Translations under genes and position numbers: made by a program
Assembly: GCA_031286085.1 (NCBI GenBank)
Contig: JAITUX010000160.1
Coordinates: forward strand, 1 to 12,554
Direction of reading: 5' to 3'
DNA: 12,554 nucleotides
Source: Candidatus Adiutrix sp.
Lineage (GTDB): Bacteria; Desulfobacterota; Desulfarculia; Adiutricales; Adiutricaceae
Notes under the pieces: model-generated
Told to the model about the DNA's origin: nothing
The model's database searches: none
The model's input: the letters and a program-made list of their open reading frames with translations, nothing else
Part shown: in pieces, positions 6,939 through 12,546 of the stretch
Layout: every line of letters begins with the position of its first letter
How positions within the stretch are numbered: position 1 is the first letter of the stretch

Positions 6939-7366
6939 CCAGCCGTCCGTACCTTATGTTGATGGTTCTGTTACTGGGGCTGGCCGCTCCGGCCGCGGCC
7001 CAGACCGAAGAGGCCCAGCTGCGCGAGAGGCTGGCCCAGGTCATGGCCCAGGAGCAGCCCCTGGCCGACGCGGACGTCCGGCTCTACATGGAAAACGCCG
7101 AGGCCATTTACAGGCTGCGCTTCGAGCCGGAAAAGCTGGATGAAACCGCCGCCGCCATAAGCGCCTGGACCCCGGGCCGCTTCGCCTACGTCACCACCAA
7201 GGTGGCCGTGGGCATGTCCCAGCTTTTGCGGCCCGAAGACCAGCGCCACCTGAACGTGCCCGAGTTCGCCAAGCCGTCACCCCCGGAAGTCACGGTCATC
7301 CGCCGGGTCCAGGATGAACTGGCCCGCGTCATGGAACGCCTTCAGGTCAAATATGGGACGCCGTAA
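6935..7366 (+). CDS. Small secreted protein, paralogue C of a tandem triplet
   Basis: This 143-aa protein has a Sec signal peptide (residues 1-22, ending APAAA before QTEE), so it is probably periplasmic. It is the most divergent of the three but keeps the pattern: PLADADVRLYM (42-52), RFAYVTTKVAV (82-92) and PSPPEVTVIRRVQDEL (114-129). The mature chain is predicted to be mostly helical, with charged helices at both ends and no Cys. Its ATG overlaps the stop of gene B (ATGA), and its last 14 nt contain the rarA start. Positional and motif similarity to A and B shows an old tandem duplication. No enzyme motif is seen, so a binding, chaperone or structural role is as likely as any other. Confidence 0.83.
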   Translation: MTSRPYLMLMVLLLGLAAPAAAQTEEAQLRERLAQVMAQEQPLADADVRLYMENAEAIYRLRFEPEKLDETAAAISAWTPGRFAYVTTKVAVGMSQLLRPEDQRHLNVPEFAKPSPPEVTVIRRVQDELARVMERLQVKYGTP

Positions 7367-8732
7367 CGCCCCCGGCCGCCCGGCCCGCGACCCTGGGGAC
7401 GGCCGGGCGAACCGCGGGGCCGGACTTTTTGGAATCCAGCCCGAAGCCCCCTTGGCCGAAGCCCTCCGTCCCCGAAGCCTTGATGAAATGGTCGGGCAGG
7501 CCCATCTCCTGGGGCCGGGCAAGCCTTTGCGTTTGGCCTTTGAATCAGGGGAACTGCCCTCCATGATCTTGTGGGGTCCGCCCGGAGTCGGTAAAACCAC
7601 CCTGGCCCGCTTGACCGCCCAGGCTTTCGGCCGTGACTTCATCTCCCTGTCCGCGGTCTTTTCCGGGGTCAAGGATATCCGGGCGGCCATGGAAAAGGCC
7701 GAACACAACCTGGCCTGGGGCCGGCGCACCATCCTGTTCATAGACGAAATCCACCGCTTCAACAAGGCTCAGCAGGACGGCCTTCTGCCTTACGCCGAAT
7801 CGGGCCTGGTGACCCTCATAGGCGCCACCACCGAAAACCCCTCCTTCGAGGTCATCTCGGCCCTTCTTTCCCGCGCCCAGGTCTTCATCCTAAGGCCCCG
7901 CGACGAGGATGATCTGCGCGGGATCCTGAACCGGGCCCAGGGTTCCGGCCGCCTTGGGGAACTGACCTTCGACGAGTCCGCCGCCGCCGCCCTGGTCGGC
8001 CACGCCGACGGCGACGCCCGCCGGCTTCTGAACTTCCTGGAACAGTGCCGCGCCGCGGCCCGGACCTCCGGGCTCCGGGAAGTCACCGGCCCCTTCCTTA
8101 AGGAGGCCTTGAGCCTCAATCTCCGGCGTTTTGACAAGGGCGGAGACAATTTTTACGACCAGATTTCCGCCCTGCATAAATCCGTGCGGGGCTCCCATCC
8201 GGACGCGGCCCTCTACTGGTTCTGCCGGATGCTGGACGGCGGGGCCGATCCCCGCTACCTGGCCCGGCGCATCATCCGCATGGCTTGGGAAGACGTGGGC
8301 CTGGCCGATCCCCGGGCGGCCGACCTGGCCCTCAAAGCCGCCGAGACCTACGAGCGGCTGGGCTCGCCGGAGGGCGAACTGGCCTTGGCCCAAGCCGTCA
8401 TCTACCTGGCCGTGTCGGCCAAAAGCAACGCCGGCTACCTGGCCTACAGCCGGGCCGCCGCCTTTGTCAAAAACGACACTTCCCGCGAAGTGCCGGTTCA
8501 TCTGCGCAACGCCCCCACCAGTCTTATGCGGGACCTGGGCTACGGCCGGGAATACCGCTACGCCCACGATGAACCCCACGCCTATGCCGCCGGCGAGACC
8601 TATCTGCCCGAAGGTCTGGCCGAACCCCGCTGGTATAAGCCGGTCAACCGGGGCCTGGAAACCAAAATAGCCGAAAAACTGGCCTTTCTGCGCGACTTGG
8701 ACGCCCGGCAGGCTCCTTTGAATGAAACTTGA
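7353..8732 (+). CDS. rarA: Replication-associated recombination protein A (AAA+ ATPase, MgsA family)
   Basis: RarA is a cytoplasmic tetrameric AAA+ ATPase related to clamp loaders and RuvB that acts at stalled replication forks and single-strand gaps. The protein is 459 aa, close to the family's usual 440-450. Walker A is GPPGVGKTT (75-83), Walker B is ILFIDE (127-132) followed by IHRFNKAQQD, sensor 1 is GATTENPSFE (157-166), the arginine-finger region is LLSRAQV (171-177), and sensor 2 is GDARRLLNFLE (220-230). The C-terminal oligomerisation domain is complete (DPRYLARRIIRMAWEDVGLA and later AYSRAAAFVKN). ATG 7353 has AGG 6 nt upstream and is preferred to an in-frame ATG at 7314 deep inside gene C. 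The first 24 residues are basic and unusual, since family homology begins at LFG (25). It overlaps C by 14 nt, so it is likely the tail of the same transcript. Confidence 0.95.
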   Translation: MGRRNAPGRPARDPGDGRANRGAGLFGIQPEAPLAEALRPRSLDEMVGQAHLLGPGKPLRLAFESGELPSMILWGPPGVGKTTLARLTAQAFGRDFISLSAVFSGVKDIRAAMEKAEHNLAWGRRTILFIDEIHRFNKAQQDGLLPYAESGLVTLIGATTENPSFEVISALLSRAQVFILRPRDEDDLRGILNRAQGSGRLGELTFDESAAAALVGHADGDARRLLNFLEQCRAAARTSGLREVTGPFLKEALSLNLRRFDKGGDNFYDQISALHKSVRGSHPDAALYWFCRMLDGGADPRYLARRIIRMAWEDVGLADPRAADLALKAAETYERLGSPEGELALAQAVIYLAVSAKSNAGYLAYSRAAAFVKNDTSREVPVHLRNAPTSLMRDLGYGREYRYAHDEPHAYAAGETYLPEGLAEPRWYKPVNRGLETKIAEKLAFLRDLDARQAPLNET

Positions 8733-8762
8733 AGGGCCGCGTGAGCCATAAGGATTGCCCCT

Positions 8763-9104
8763 ATGTCGTCAAGTAATGAAGGTTCTTCCTTGAGAAGCAT
8801 TGTTTTCAGGCTGATGTTGTCCGTCGGCCTGTCCTTGGCCGGCCTGGCGGGCCTCTTGATCACCCGCTTGCGGCATCCCCTGGTCCTGGAACTCTTGCGC
8901 CCCTGGCGGATACCGGCCCCCCCGATCCCGCCCGGCCTGGAGGACCAGCCCCTAGTGGTCTGGCCGCTGATGGAAAAACAGTTTGAAATAGACCTGGTCG
9001 CCGCCACCATGGCCGGATTGGGCCTGTTTCTTATCTTTTACTATCTCCGCCGCCTTTCCCCCCTCATCGCCAAAATCGAGGAGATGCGCCTGGATCGCTG
9101 GTAG
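8763..9104 (+). CDS. Hypothetical two-TM membrane protein
   Basis: I do not recognise this 113-aa protein. It has a short polar N-terminus, a hydrophobic helix at about 12-33 (SIVFRLMLSVGLSLAGLAGL), a proline-rich middle of about 40 residues (RPWRIPAPPIPPGLEDQP near 47-64), and a second hydrophobic helix at about 77-94, ending in a basic and charged tail (LRRLSPLIAKIEEMRLDRW). This suggests a hairpin in the inner membrane with the proline-rich loop outside, if the positive-inside rule holds. The Shine-Dalgarno AAGGA (8750-8754) is 8 nt from the ATG, and the gene begins 30 nt after rarA. A stem-loop follows its stop, so it probably ends the long transcript. It could be a small subunit of a membrane complex, but no partner is visible. 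Confidence 0.7.
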   Translation: MSSSNEGSSLRSIVFRLMLSVGLSLAGLAGLLITRLRHPLVLELLRPWRIPAPPIPPGLEDQPLVVWPLMEKQFEIDLVAATMAGLGLFLIFYYLRRLSPLIAKIEEMRLDRW

Positions 9105-9108
9105 CCGG

Positions 9109-9147
9109 CGGCAAGCGCGGTCTTCCCAAGACCGGCCTCCCTTGCCG
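9109..9147 (+). terminator. Two-part stem-loop after the two-TM gene, overlapping the next -35
   Basis: CGGCAAG (9109-9115) pairs with CTTGCCG (9141-9147), and inside it CGGTCTT (9118-9124) pairs with AAGACCG (9128-9134) over a CCC loop. No T-run follows, so any termination would be non-canonical or Rho-assisted. The outer right arm is also the TTGCCG -35 element of the following promoter. Confidence 0.5.
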
Positions 9148-9170
9148 AGCCGGTCCGCCTTTGCTATAAT
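9142..9170 (+). promoter_or_regulatory. Sigma-70 promoter of the CorC-like gene
   Basis: TTGCCG (9142-9147), a 17-bp spacer and a perfect TATAAT (9165-9170) preceded by TGC, so an extended -10 is present. The expected start is near 9177, giving a leader of about 36 nt with the Shine-Dalgarno AGGAGG at 9198-9203. Confidence 0.8.
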
Positions 9171-9212
9171 CGAACTTCTGCCGGCCAATTTTTCACCAGG
9201 AGGTTCAGGGCC

Positions 9213-10076
9213 TTGGAAGAAGGCAGTTCACCCCACAGTAGTTTCTTGAGCCGCCTCTGGCGGCTCTTGAAAAAAGATTCCCTGTCACCGGCCTCGTTCG
9301 AGGCGGAAATAAACAATCTTCTGGATCACGGCGAGGAAAGCGGGGCCATCGGCCAGAGCGCCAGCGAGATGATCCAGAGCATAGTTGACTTCAACGACAC
9401 GGTGGCCCGCCAGATAATGACCCCCCGCATCGCCGTGGTGGGCCTGGAAAAAACCCGCCCCTTGCGCGAAGCCATAAAAACCGTTCTTGACCAGGGTTAT
9501 TCGCGGCTGCCGGTTTTCGACGGCGACCTGGATCACATTGTGGGCTTCATCGTCGGCAAGGATCTTTTGCAGTTCTGGGGCCAGGATCTCGAACTGCCCC
9601 TGCCGGAAAGCATCATCCGCCCCATAGCCCTGGTGCCGGGCAACAAGAAAATCGTCGATATCCTGTCGGAACTCCGCTACCGCAAGAGCCACCTGGCCGT
9701 GGTGCTGGACGAATACGGCGGCACGGCCGGCCTGGTGACCATGGAAGACATCATTGAAGAGATAGTGGGGGACATCCACGATGAATACGATGAGGAAGAG
9801 GCGCCCTTCGTGGATTTGGCCCCGGGGGTGACCCTGGCCGCCGGATTGGCCGGCATCGGCGACCTTAGCACTCACTTGGGCGTGTCCCTGCCCGAGGGCG
9901 ACTATGACACCCTGGGAGGCTTTCTCACCAACCAGGTGGGCAGGGTCCCCCAGGTCAAGGAGGAAATCCAGTGGGAGGATCTCCTGTTCAGCATAACCGC
10001 CGCCGATGACCGCAAGGTGGAGAGGGTGGAAATCCGCCGTGCGCCGCCGGCCCCCGCTTCCCTGGGAGCCGGCTGA
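9213..10076 (+). CDS. Soluble CBS-pair / CorC_HlyC domain protein
   Basis: This 287-aa cytoplasmic protein belongs to the CorC/YbeX (HlyC-like) group. Two CBS domains lie at about 66-125 (NDTVARQIMTPR and later YSRLPVFDGDLDHIVGFI) and 132-190 (SHLAVVLDEYGGTAGLVTMEDIIEEIVGDI, here around 159-188), and a CorC_HlyC/transporter-associated domain lies at about 198-275 (GDYDTLGGFLTNQVGRVP at 229-246). It lacks the N-terminal DUF21/CNNM membrane domain, as in E. coli CorC. Related proteins are linked to magnesium and cobalt efflux or to envelope homeostasis, but the biochemical role is unsettled. The start is TTG at 9213 with AGGAGG 9 nt upstream, and no ATG fits the homology. It has its own strong promoter and stands alone, without the ybeY, ybeZ or lnt neighbours often seen. 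Confidence 0.9.
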   Translation: MEEGSSPHSSFLSRLWRLLKKDSLSPASFEAEINNLLDHGEESGAIGQSASEMIQSIVDFNDTVARQIMTPRIAVVGLEKTRPLREAIKTVLDQGYSRLPVFDGDLDHIVGFIVGKDLLQFWGQDLELPLPESIIRPIALVPGNKKIVDILSELRYRKSHLAVVLDEYGGTAGLVTMEDIIEEIVGDIHDEYDEEEAPFVDLAPGVTLAAGLAGIGDLSTHLGVSLPEGDYDTLGGFLTNQVGRVPQVKEEIQWEDLLFSITAADDRKVERVEIRRAPPAPASLGAG

Positions 10077-10109
10077 GGCGGCCTTGGCGGCCGCTTGGCC
10101 TCAACCGGC
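10068..10109. terminator. Shared hairpin between convergent genes
   Basis: GCCGGCTGAGGC (10068-10079) pairs with GCCTCAACCGGC (10098-10109) with one mismatch, around an 18-nt GC-rich interior. It contains the stop codons of both the CorC-like gene (TGA 10074-10076) and the AEC gene (TGA 10103-10101). No clear T-run lies on either side, so bidirectional termination is only plausible. Confidence 0.45.
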
Positions 10110-11060
10110 CTGGAACAGGTTAATGAAGGCCAGGACCAGGGGGATGACCAGCATGGACATGACCGTGCCGACAGCGACGACCCGGGAGCCGAAGGCCAGG
10201 TCGGCGCGGTAATAGCCGGCCAGAAGGGCCAGGCTGGTCGGCGGCGGCAGCGAGGACTGGACCAGGAAGACTTTGAACATCAGGGGCGTCATCTCAAAAA
10301 AGCAGGCCTGCAGAATCATGGTCAGGGGGCATAAAATGAAGCGGCCGAGCAGCACCAGGGCCAGGTCGCGGTCGGGCTTGAGGGTGGCGGCGTCGAGGCG
10401 GCCCAGGCTCAGGCCGATGAACAATAGGGCCAGGGGCGTGGTCAGGCTGCCTAAAAGCGCGGCCGAATTCAGGATGGTCTTGGGCGGGTTGTGGCCGCTC
10501 AGAAGCACGATTATGCCCAGGCCGAAACCGATTAGGGGCGGGGAGAATATCCGGCTCAGCCGGCCCGGCCAGTCGGTCGTCGCCCGGGGCCGGTCCCCGT
10601 CCCGGCTCAGGGCGTATTGACCCAGGGTCCAGAAAAAAAAGGAGTTGGCGAAAAAATAAAGGAGCACGTAGGGCAGGGCGGCTTCGCCGAAAAGAGCCAC
10701 GTTGATGGGCAGGCCCATGAATATGGTGTTGGAGGCGGCGCAGCCGGTGGTTATCAGGCCGCGCCGGGGCCGGCTGATTTTGAACAGCCGGACCAGGAGC
10801 AGGCTTAAGGTGAAGCTCAGCAGAATGGAAGCCAGGGGCGCCAGGACGCCGGGGATGAGCCGGGTGAATTCCTCGCGGGTGAAGGTGTTTAAGACATTGA
10901 CGAAAAGGTAGGGCGGCAGGGCCACCAGGGTCACCAGGCGGGGCAGGAAGTTCTTGGTTTCCGGGGCGCACCAGCCGCGGCGATCCAGGATAAAACCGAC
11001 CAGCCCGATGAAATAAAGGCTTATGAGGCATTCGAGGCCCTGGATGATGGCGGACAGCAT
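10101..11060 (-). CDS. AEC-family (auxin efflux carrier type) permease
   Basis: This 319-aa inner-membrane protein has about ten hydrophobic segments in two inverted halves, the size and layout of the AEC family (Mem_trans; MdcF/YfdV-like). The family hallmark SNTIFMGLPINVALFGEAAL (110-129) in the middle of the first half corresponds to the conserved N-x-G-F-L-G-L-P region. The second half begins near IFSPPLIGFGLGIIVLLSG (171-189), with TTPLALLFIGLSLG (207-220) as its counterpart. Bacterial members export or import organic anions such as malonate, malate or related acids, but the substrate cannot be assigned here. The ATG at 11060 has only a weak Shine-Dalgarno. It lies 25 nt after the coiled-coil gene, so co-transcription is possible, although nothing functional links them. 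Confidence 0.9.
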   Translation of the reverse strand: MLSAIIQGLECLISLYFIGLVGFILDRRGWCAPETKNFLPRLVTLVALPPYLFVNVLNTFTREEFTRLIPGVLAPLASILLSFTLSLLLVRLFKISRPRRGLITTGCAASNTIFMGLPINVALFGEAALPYVLLYFFANSFFFWTLGQYALSRDGDRPRATTDWPGRLSRIFSPPLIGFGLGIIVLLSGHNPPKTILNSAALLGSLTTPLALLFIGLSLGRLDAATLKPDRDLALVLLGRFILCPLTMILQACFFEMTPLMFKVFLVQSSLPPPTSLALLAGYYRADLAFGSRVVAVGTVMSMLVIPLVLAFINLFQAG

Positions 11061-11085
11061 TTGTTGGTATTTCCAAGGCCTGGCG

Positions 11086-11583
11086 TCACAAGCTGAATTG
11101 GCGCTCCAGGTCGATGATGAGTTCCACTTCGCCGAGGTGGAGGCGGGCCTTGGCGGCTATTTCCTCGGTCGAATGGCCTTTCTTGGCCATTTGCAGAACC
11201 AGGGCCCGGACTTCCGGGGCGGCGGGGTTGGCCCCGGCCGCGGCCGGGCTCACGCCCTCCTGGCGCAGTCCGGCCAGTTTTTTCTGGGCGCTGTTGAAGC
11301 TGGCCTCGGCCTGCTTCAACAGGATCTGGTAGTCGGAGAGGCGGCGGTCCAGCTTGAGGATGAGATCGGCCGAGAGGTTTTTTCTGTCCTCCAGGTTCCG
11401 CTCGAAGTTGGCGGAGAGTTTCTCCGCCTCCGCCAGAAAGTTTTCCAGTGAATGCTGCCAGTTTTCCGGCAGACCGGCCGGGTCGGGAGGCCGGACGGCC
11501 CGGGTGCGCCGCCAGAGGATCAAAAGGAGAAGGACCAGGAGGATTTCCACAGCCACTTGCGCGAAGGTCAGGGCGACGGACAA
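11086..11583 (-). CDS. Membrane-anchored coiled-coil protein with HTH-like tail (SwrB/DUF6115/DUF2802-like architecture)
   Basis: This is a 165-aa protein with one N-terminal TM helix (about 3-24, VALTFAQVAVEILLVLLLLI), then WRR as a stop-transfer, a charged coiled-coil (about 43-108), a short Ala/Pro linker, and a C-terminal helix-turn-helix-like segment (127-163; ALVLQMAKKGHSTEEIAAKA, then LHLGEVELIIDLERQ). This order matches proteins encoded in or beside flagellar operons, such as SwrB of Bacillus (DUF6115) and DUF2802 proteins of Proteobacteria. The resemblance is by architecture and tail pattern, not a verified match. The start is TTG 11583, with an in-frame TAA two codons upstream and GGGGG 7 nt upstream. 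The gap to the preceding gene is 28 nt and holds a 7-bp stem. Confidence 0.72.
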   Translation of the reverse strand: MSVALTFAQVAVEILLVLLLLILWRRTRAVRPPDPAGLPENWQHSLENFLAEAEKLSANFERNLEDRKNLSADLILKLDRRLSDYQILLKQAEASFNSAQKKLAGLRQEGVSPAAAGANPAAPEVRALVLQMAKKGHSTEEIAAKARLHLGEVELIIDLERQFSL

Positions 11584-11597
11584 GGGTTAGCCCCCTT

Positions 11598-11614
11598 TGA
11601 CGGCGGCGCCGTCA
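11598..11614 (-). promoter_or_regulatory. Small intercistronic stem-loop carrying a stop codon
   Basis: TGACGGC (11598-11604) pairs with GCCGTCA (11608-11614) over a 3-nt loop. On the minus strand the stem begins with the TGA of the small upstream gene and is followed by the AAAGGGGG ribosome-binding region of the next gene. It could tune translation of the coiled-coil protein, but this is inferred. Confidence 0.4.
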
Positions 11615-11944
11615 GATGTGGACATCGACCACCGGCCGCGGTTCAAAGGGCCCCGGGGCCGCCTCGGCCCCCGGCCGGTCGTCTGGCGGGGCCGGGCCGG
11701 TCCTGGGGGCGGCCGGGCGGGAGCGCCGGCTTTCACGGCGAGCCTGGGGATCGACGGCGGTCACCACCTTGGTTTCCTCCAGGGGCTGCACCGTTCGGGC
11801 CAGGGTCTCCCTCAGCCGCTGGGAGGTCTCGGCCTGGGCCTCGCGCCGGGCCGCCTCCTCCGCGGCCAGGTGTCCGCCGGCCAGGGCGCTGACCTGGGGA
11901 GACTGGTTCAGAACCTGGGTCAGGTTGGCCAGGGCCGCCGTCAT
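11612..11944 (-). CDS. Small disordered protein, possibly flagellum-locus associated
   Basis: This 110-aa protein has no TM segment or signal peptide. Residues 1-60 look helical and amphipathic (LTQVLNQSPQVSALAGG, then an AEEAARREAQAETSQRLRET helix), followed by a Q-P-x-E-x-x-K-V patch (53-60, QPLEETKV), an arginine-rich stretch (DPQARRESRRSRP, 65-77), a Pro/Ala-rich disordered part and a short hydrophobic end (VVDVHI). From memory, small proteins with this layout, including a QPxExxKV patch, a basic linker and an I/V-rich C-terminus, occur in Desulfobacterota near flagellar or motility genes. I cannot name the family. The start is ATG 11944 with AGGAGG (11954-11949) 4 nt away. It is first in its transcript, behind a strong promoter. 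Confidence 0.68.
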   Translation of the reverse strand: MTAALANLTQVLNQSPQVSALAGGHLAAEEAARREAQAETSQRLRETLARTVQPLEETKVVTAVDPQARRESRRSRPAAPRTGPAPPDDRPGAEAAPGPFEPRPVVDVHI

Positions 11945-11969
11945 GCCGCCTCCTCATAAAATCATGATT

Positions 11970-11998
11970 ATTATAGCCCATTCCCCGAAGGCCGGCAA
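11970..11998 (-). promoter_or_regulatory. Sigma-70 promoter of the minus-strand three-gene unit
   Basis: On the minus strand, TTGCCG (11998-11993), a 17-bp spacer and perfect TATAAT (11975-11970). The expected start is near 11963, inside the 10-bp palindrome AATCATGATT (11960-11969), which would give a leader of only about 20 nt. Confidence 0.78.
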
Positions 11999-12024
11999 GA
12001 CGGCGGGGCCGCGGGCGATGATTC

Positions 12025-12073
12025 AACAAAAACCAGCCGGGCCGGCCTGATGGCATATCAGGCCGGCCCGGCT
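12025..12073 (-). terminator. Intrinsic terminator of rpmB
   Basis: Read on the minus strand, AGCCGGGCCGGCCTGA (12073-12058) pairs perfectly over 16 bp with TCAGGCCGGCCCGGCT (12050-12035) across a 7-nt loop. GG and a TTTTTG run (12032-12027) follow. It begins 20 nt after the rpmB stop and separates rpmB from the promoter at 11998-11970. Confidence 0.95.
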
Positions 12074-12092
12074 TATCGGCATGCGGCCGGGG

Positions 12093-12308
12093 TTATTCGG
12101 CGGCTTTGGCCCTGGGGGCGGGCTTGGTGACCCGGCCGCTTTTGATGCACTGGGCGCAGGCCTTGATTTTCTTCACCGTGCCGTTGGGCAGCTGGTGGCG
12201 CACGGACTGGAGGTTCGGCTGCCAGAGCTTCTTGGTTTTGTTGTTGGCGTGCGAGACGTTGTAGCCGTTTTGGGCGTGTTTGCCGCACAGGTCGCAGACG
12301 CGGGACAT
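12093..12308 (-). CDS. rpmB: 50S ribosomal protein L28, zinc-binding (C+) form
   Basis: L28 is a component of the large ribosomal subunit. At 71 aa it has normal length for short bacterial forms. The N-terminus [10 protein letters not shown] and the core [20 protein letters not shown] (17-36) are diagnostic for L28. The pairs C5/C8 and C51/C54 (CxxC twice) make this the zinc-ribbon C+ type rather than the Cys-free paralogue that some bacteria express under zinc starvation. The tail is basic and Ala-rich ([10 protein letters not shown]). The Shine-Dalgarno AGAGGA lies just before the ATG at 12308. The gene stands alone with its own promoter, leader and terminator. rpmG, a frequent partner elsewhere, is not adjacent. 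Confidence 0.97.
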   Translation of the reverse strand: MSRVCDLCGKHAQNGYNVSHANNKTKKLWQPNLQSVRHQLPNGTVKKIKACAQCIKSGRVTKPAPRAKAAE

Positions 12309-12377
12309 GATCCTCTCCCCCTATGGTTCACTTTGGACGGGTTTCAACCGCCGTCGCCTGGCCAAGGCGGCCCTGGC

Positions 12378-12398
12378 CCTCAAAAACATTATTTGAGG
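12378..12398 (-). promoter_or_regulatory. Hairpin in the rpmB 5' leader
   Basis: CCTCAAA (12378-12384) and TTTGAGG (12392-12398) form a perfect 7-bp stem with a 7-nt loop, right at the start of the predicted rpmB transcript. The leader is about 90 nt long and GC-rich downstream of this stem. This is long enough for autogenous control by L28 or for a 5' protective hairpin, but neither is shown. Confidence 0.45.
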
Positions 12399-12406
12399 AA
12401 TTTCGG

Positions 12407-12435
12407 AATATAACACAGGATAACCGGCTTGGCAA
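12407..12435 (-). promoter_or_regulatory. Sigma-70 promoter of rpmB
   Basis: On the minus strand, TTGCCA (12435-12430), a 17-bp spacer and TATATT (12412-12407) preceded by TGT, an extended -10. The start is expected near 12400. Confidence 0.8.
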
Positions 12436-12466
12436 GCCCCGGTCCGGCCCCTTGGTTGTCATGTCT

Positions 12467-12496
12467 CTGGCCTTTTCAGGTGAAATGGGTTATAAT
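12467..12496 (+). promoter_or_regulatory. Candidate outgoing sigma-70 promoter at right edge
   Basis: A perfect TATAAT lies at 12491-12496, but the best -35 (CTGGCC, 12467-12472, 18-bp spacer) is poor. It points out of the window on the plus strand, divergent from rpmB. Confidence 0.35.
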
Positions 12497-12519
12497 CCGC
12501 CGTATGTGATTACGGTCCT

Positions 12520-12546
12520 TAAAGTTTCATCCGGTTTTACGGCTAA
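12520..12546 (+). promoter_or_regulatory. Candidate sigma-28 (FliA) flagellar promoter
   Basis: TAAAGTTT (12520-12527) matches the enterobacterial FliA -35 consensus in all 8 positions. Exactly 11 nt later, ACGGCTAA (12539-12546) matches 5 of 8 positions of GCCGATAA. The driven gene would lie just beyond the right edge on the plus strand. Confidence 0.5.

Noticed and set aside
7314..7352. Earlier in-frame ATG for rarA
   Set aside because: It lies deep inside paralogue C. The ATG at 7353 has its own AGG spaced 6 nt upstream, and family homology starts later still.
7890..8579. Minus-strand frame of 229 codons opposite rarA
   Set aside because: It lies wholly antisense to a complete AAA+ gene, has no Shine-Dalgarno or recognisable domain, and its composition mirrors the coding strand.
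10095..11451. Plus-strand frames opposite the AEC and coiled-coil genes
   Set aside because: All are antisense to genes with clear domains and Shine-Dalgarno sites. Their compositions are Gln/Gly- or Arg-rich without motifs.
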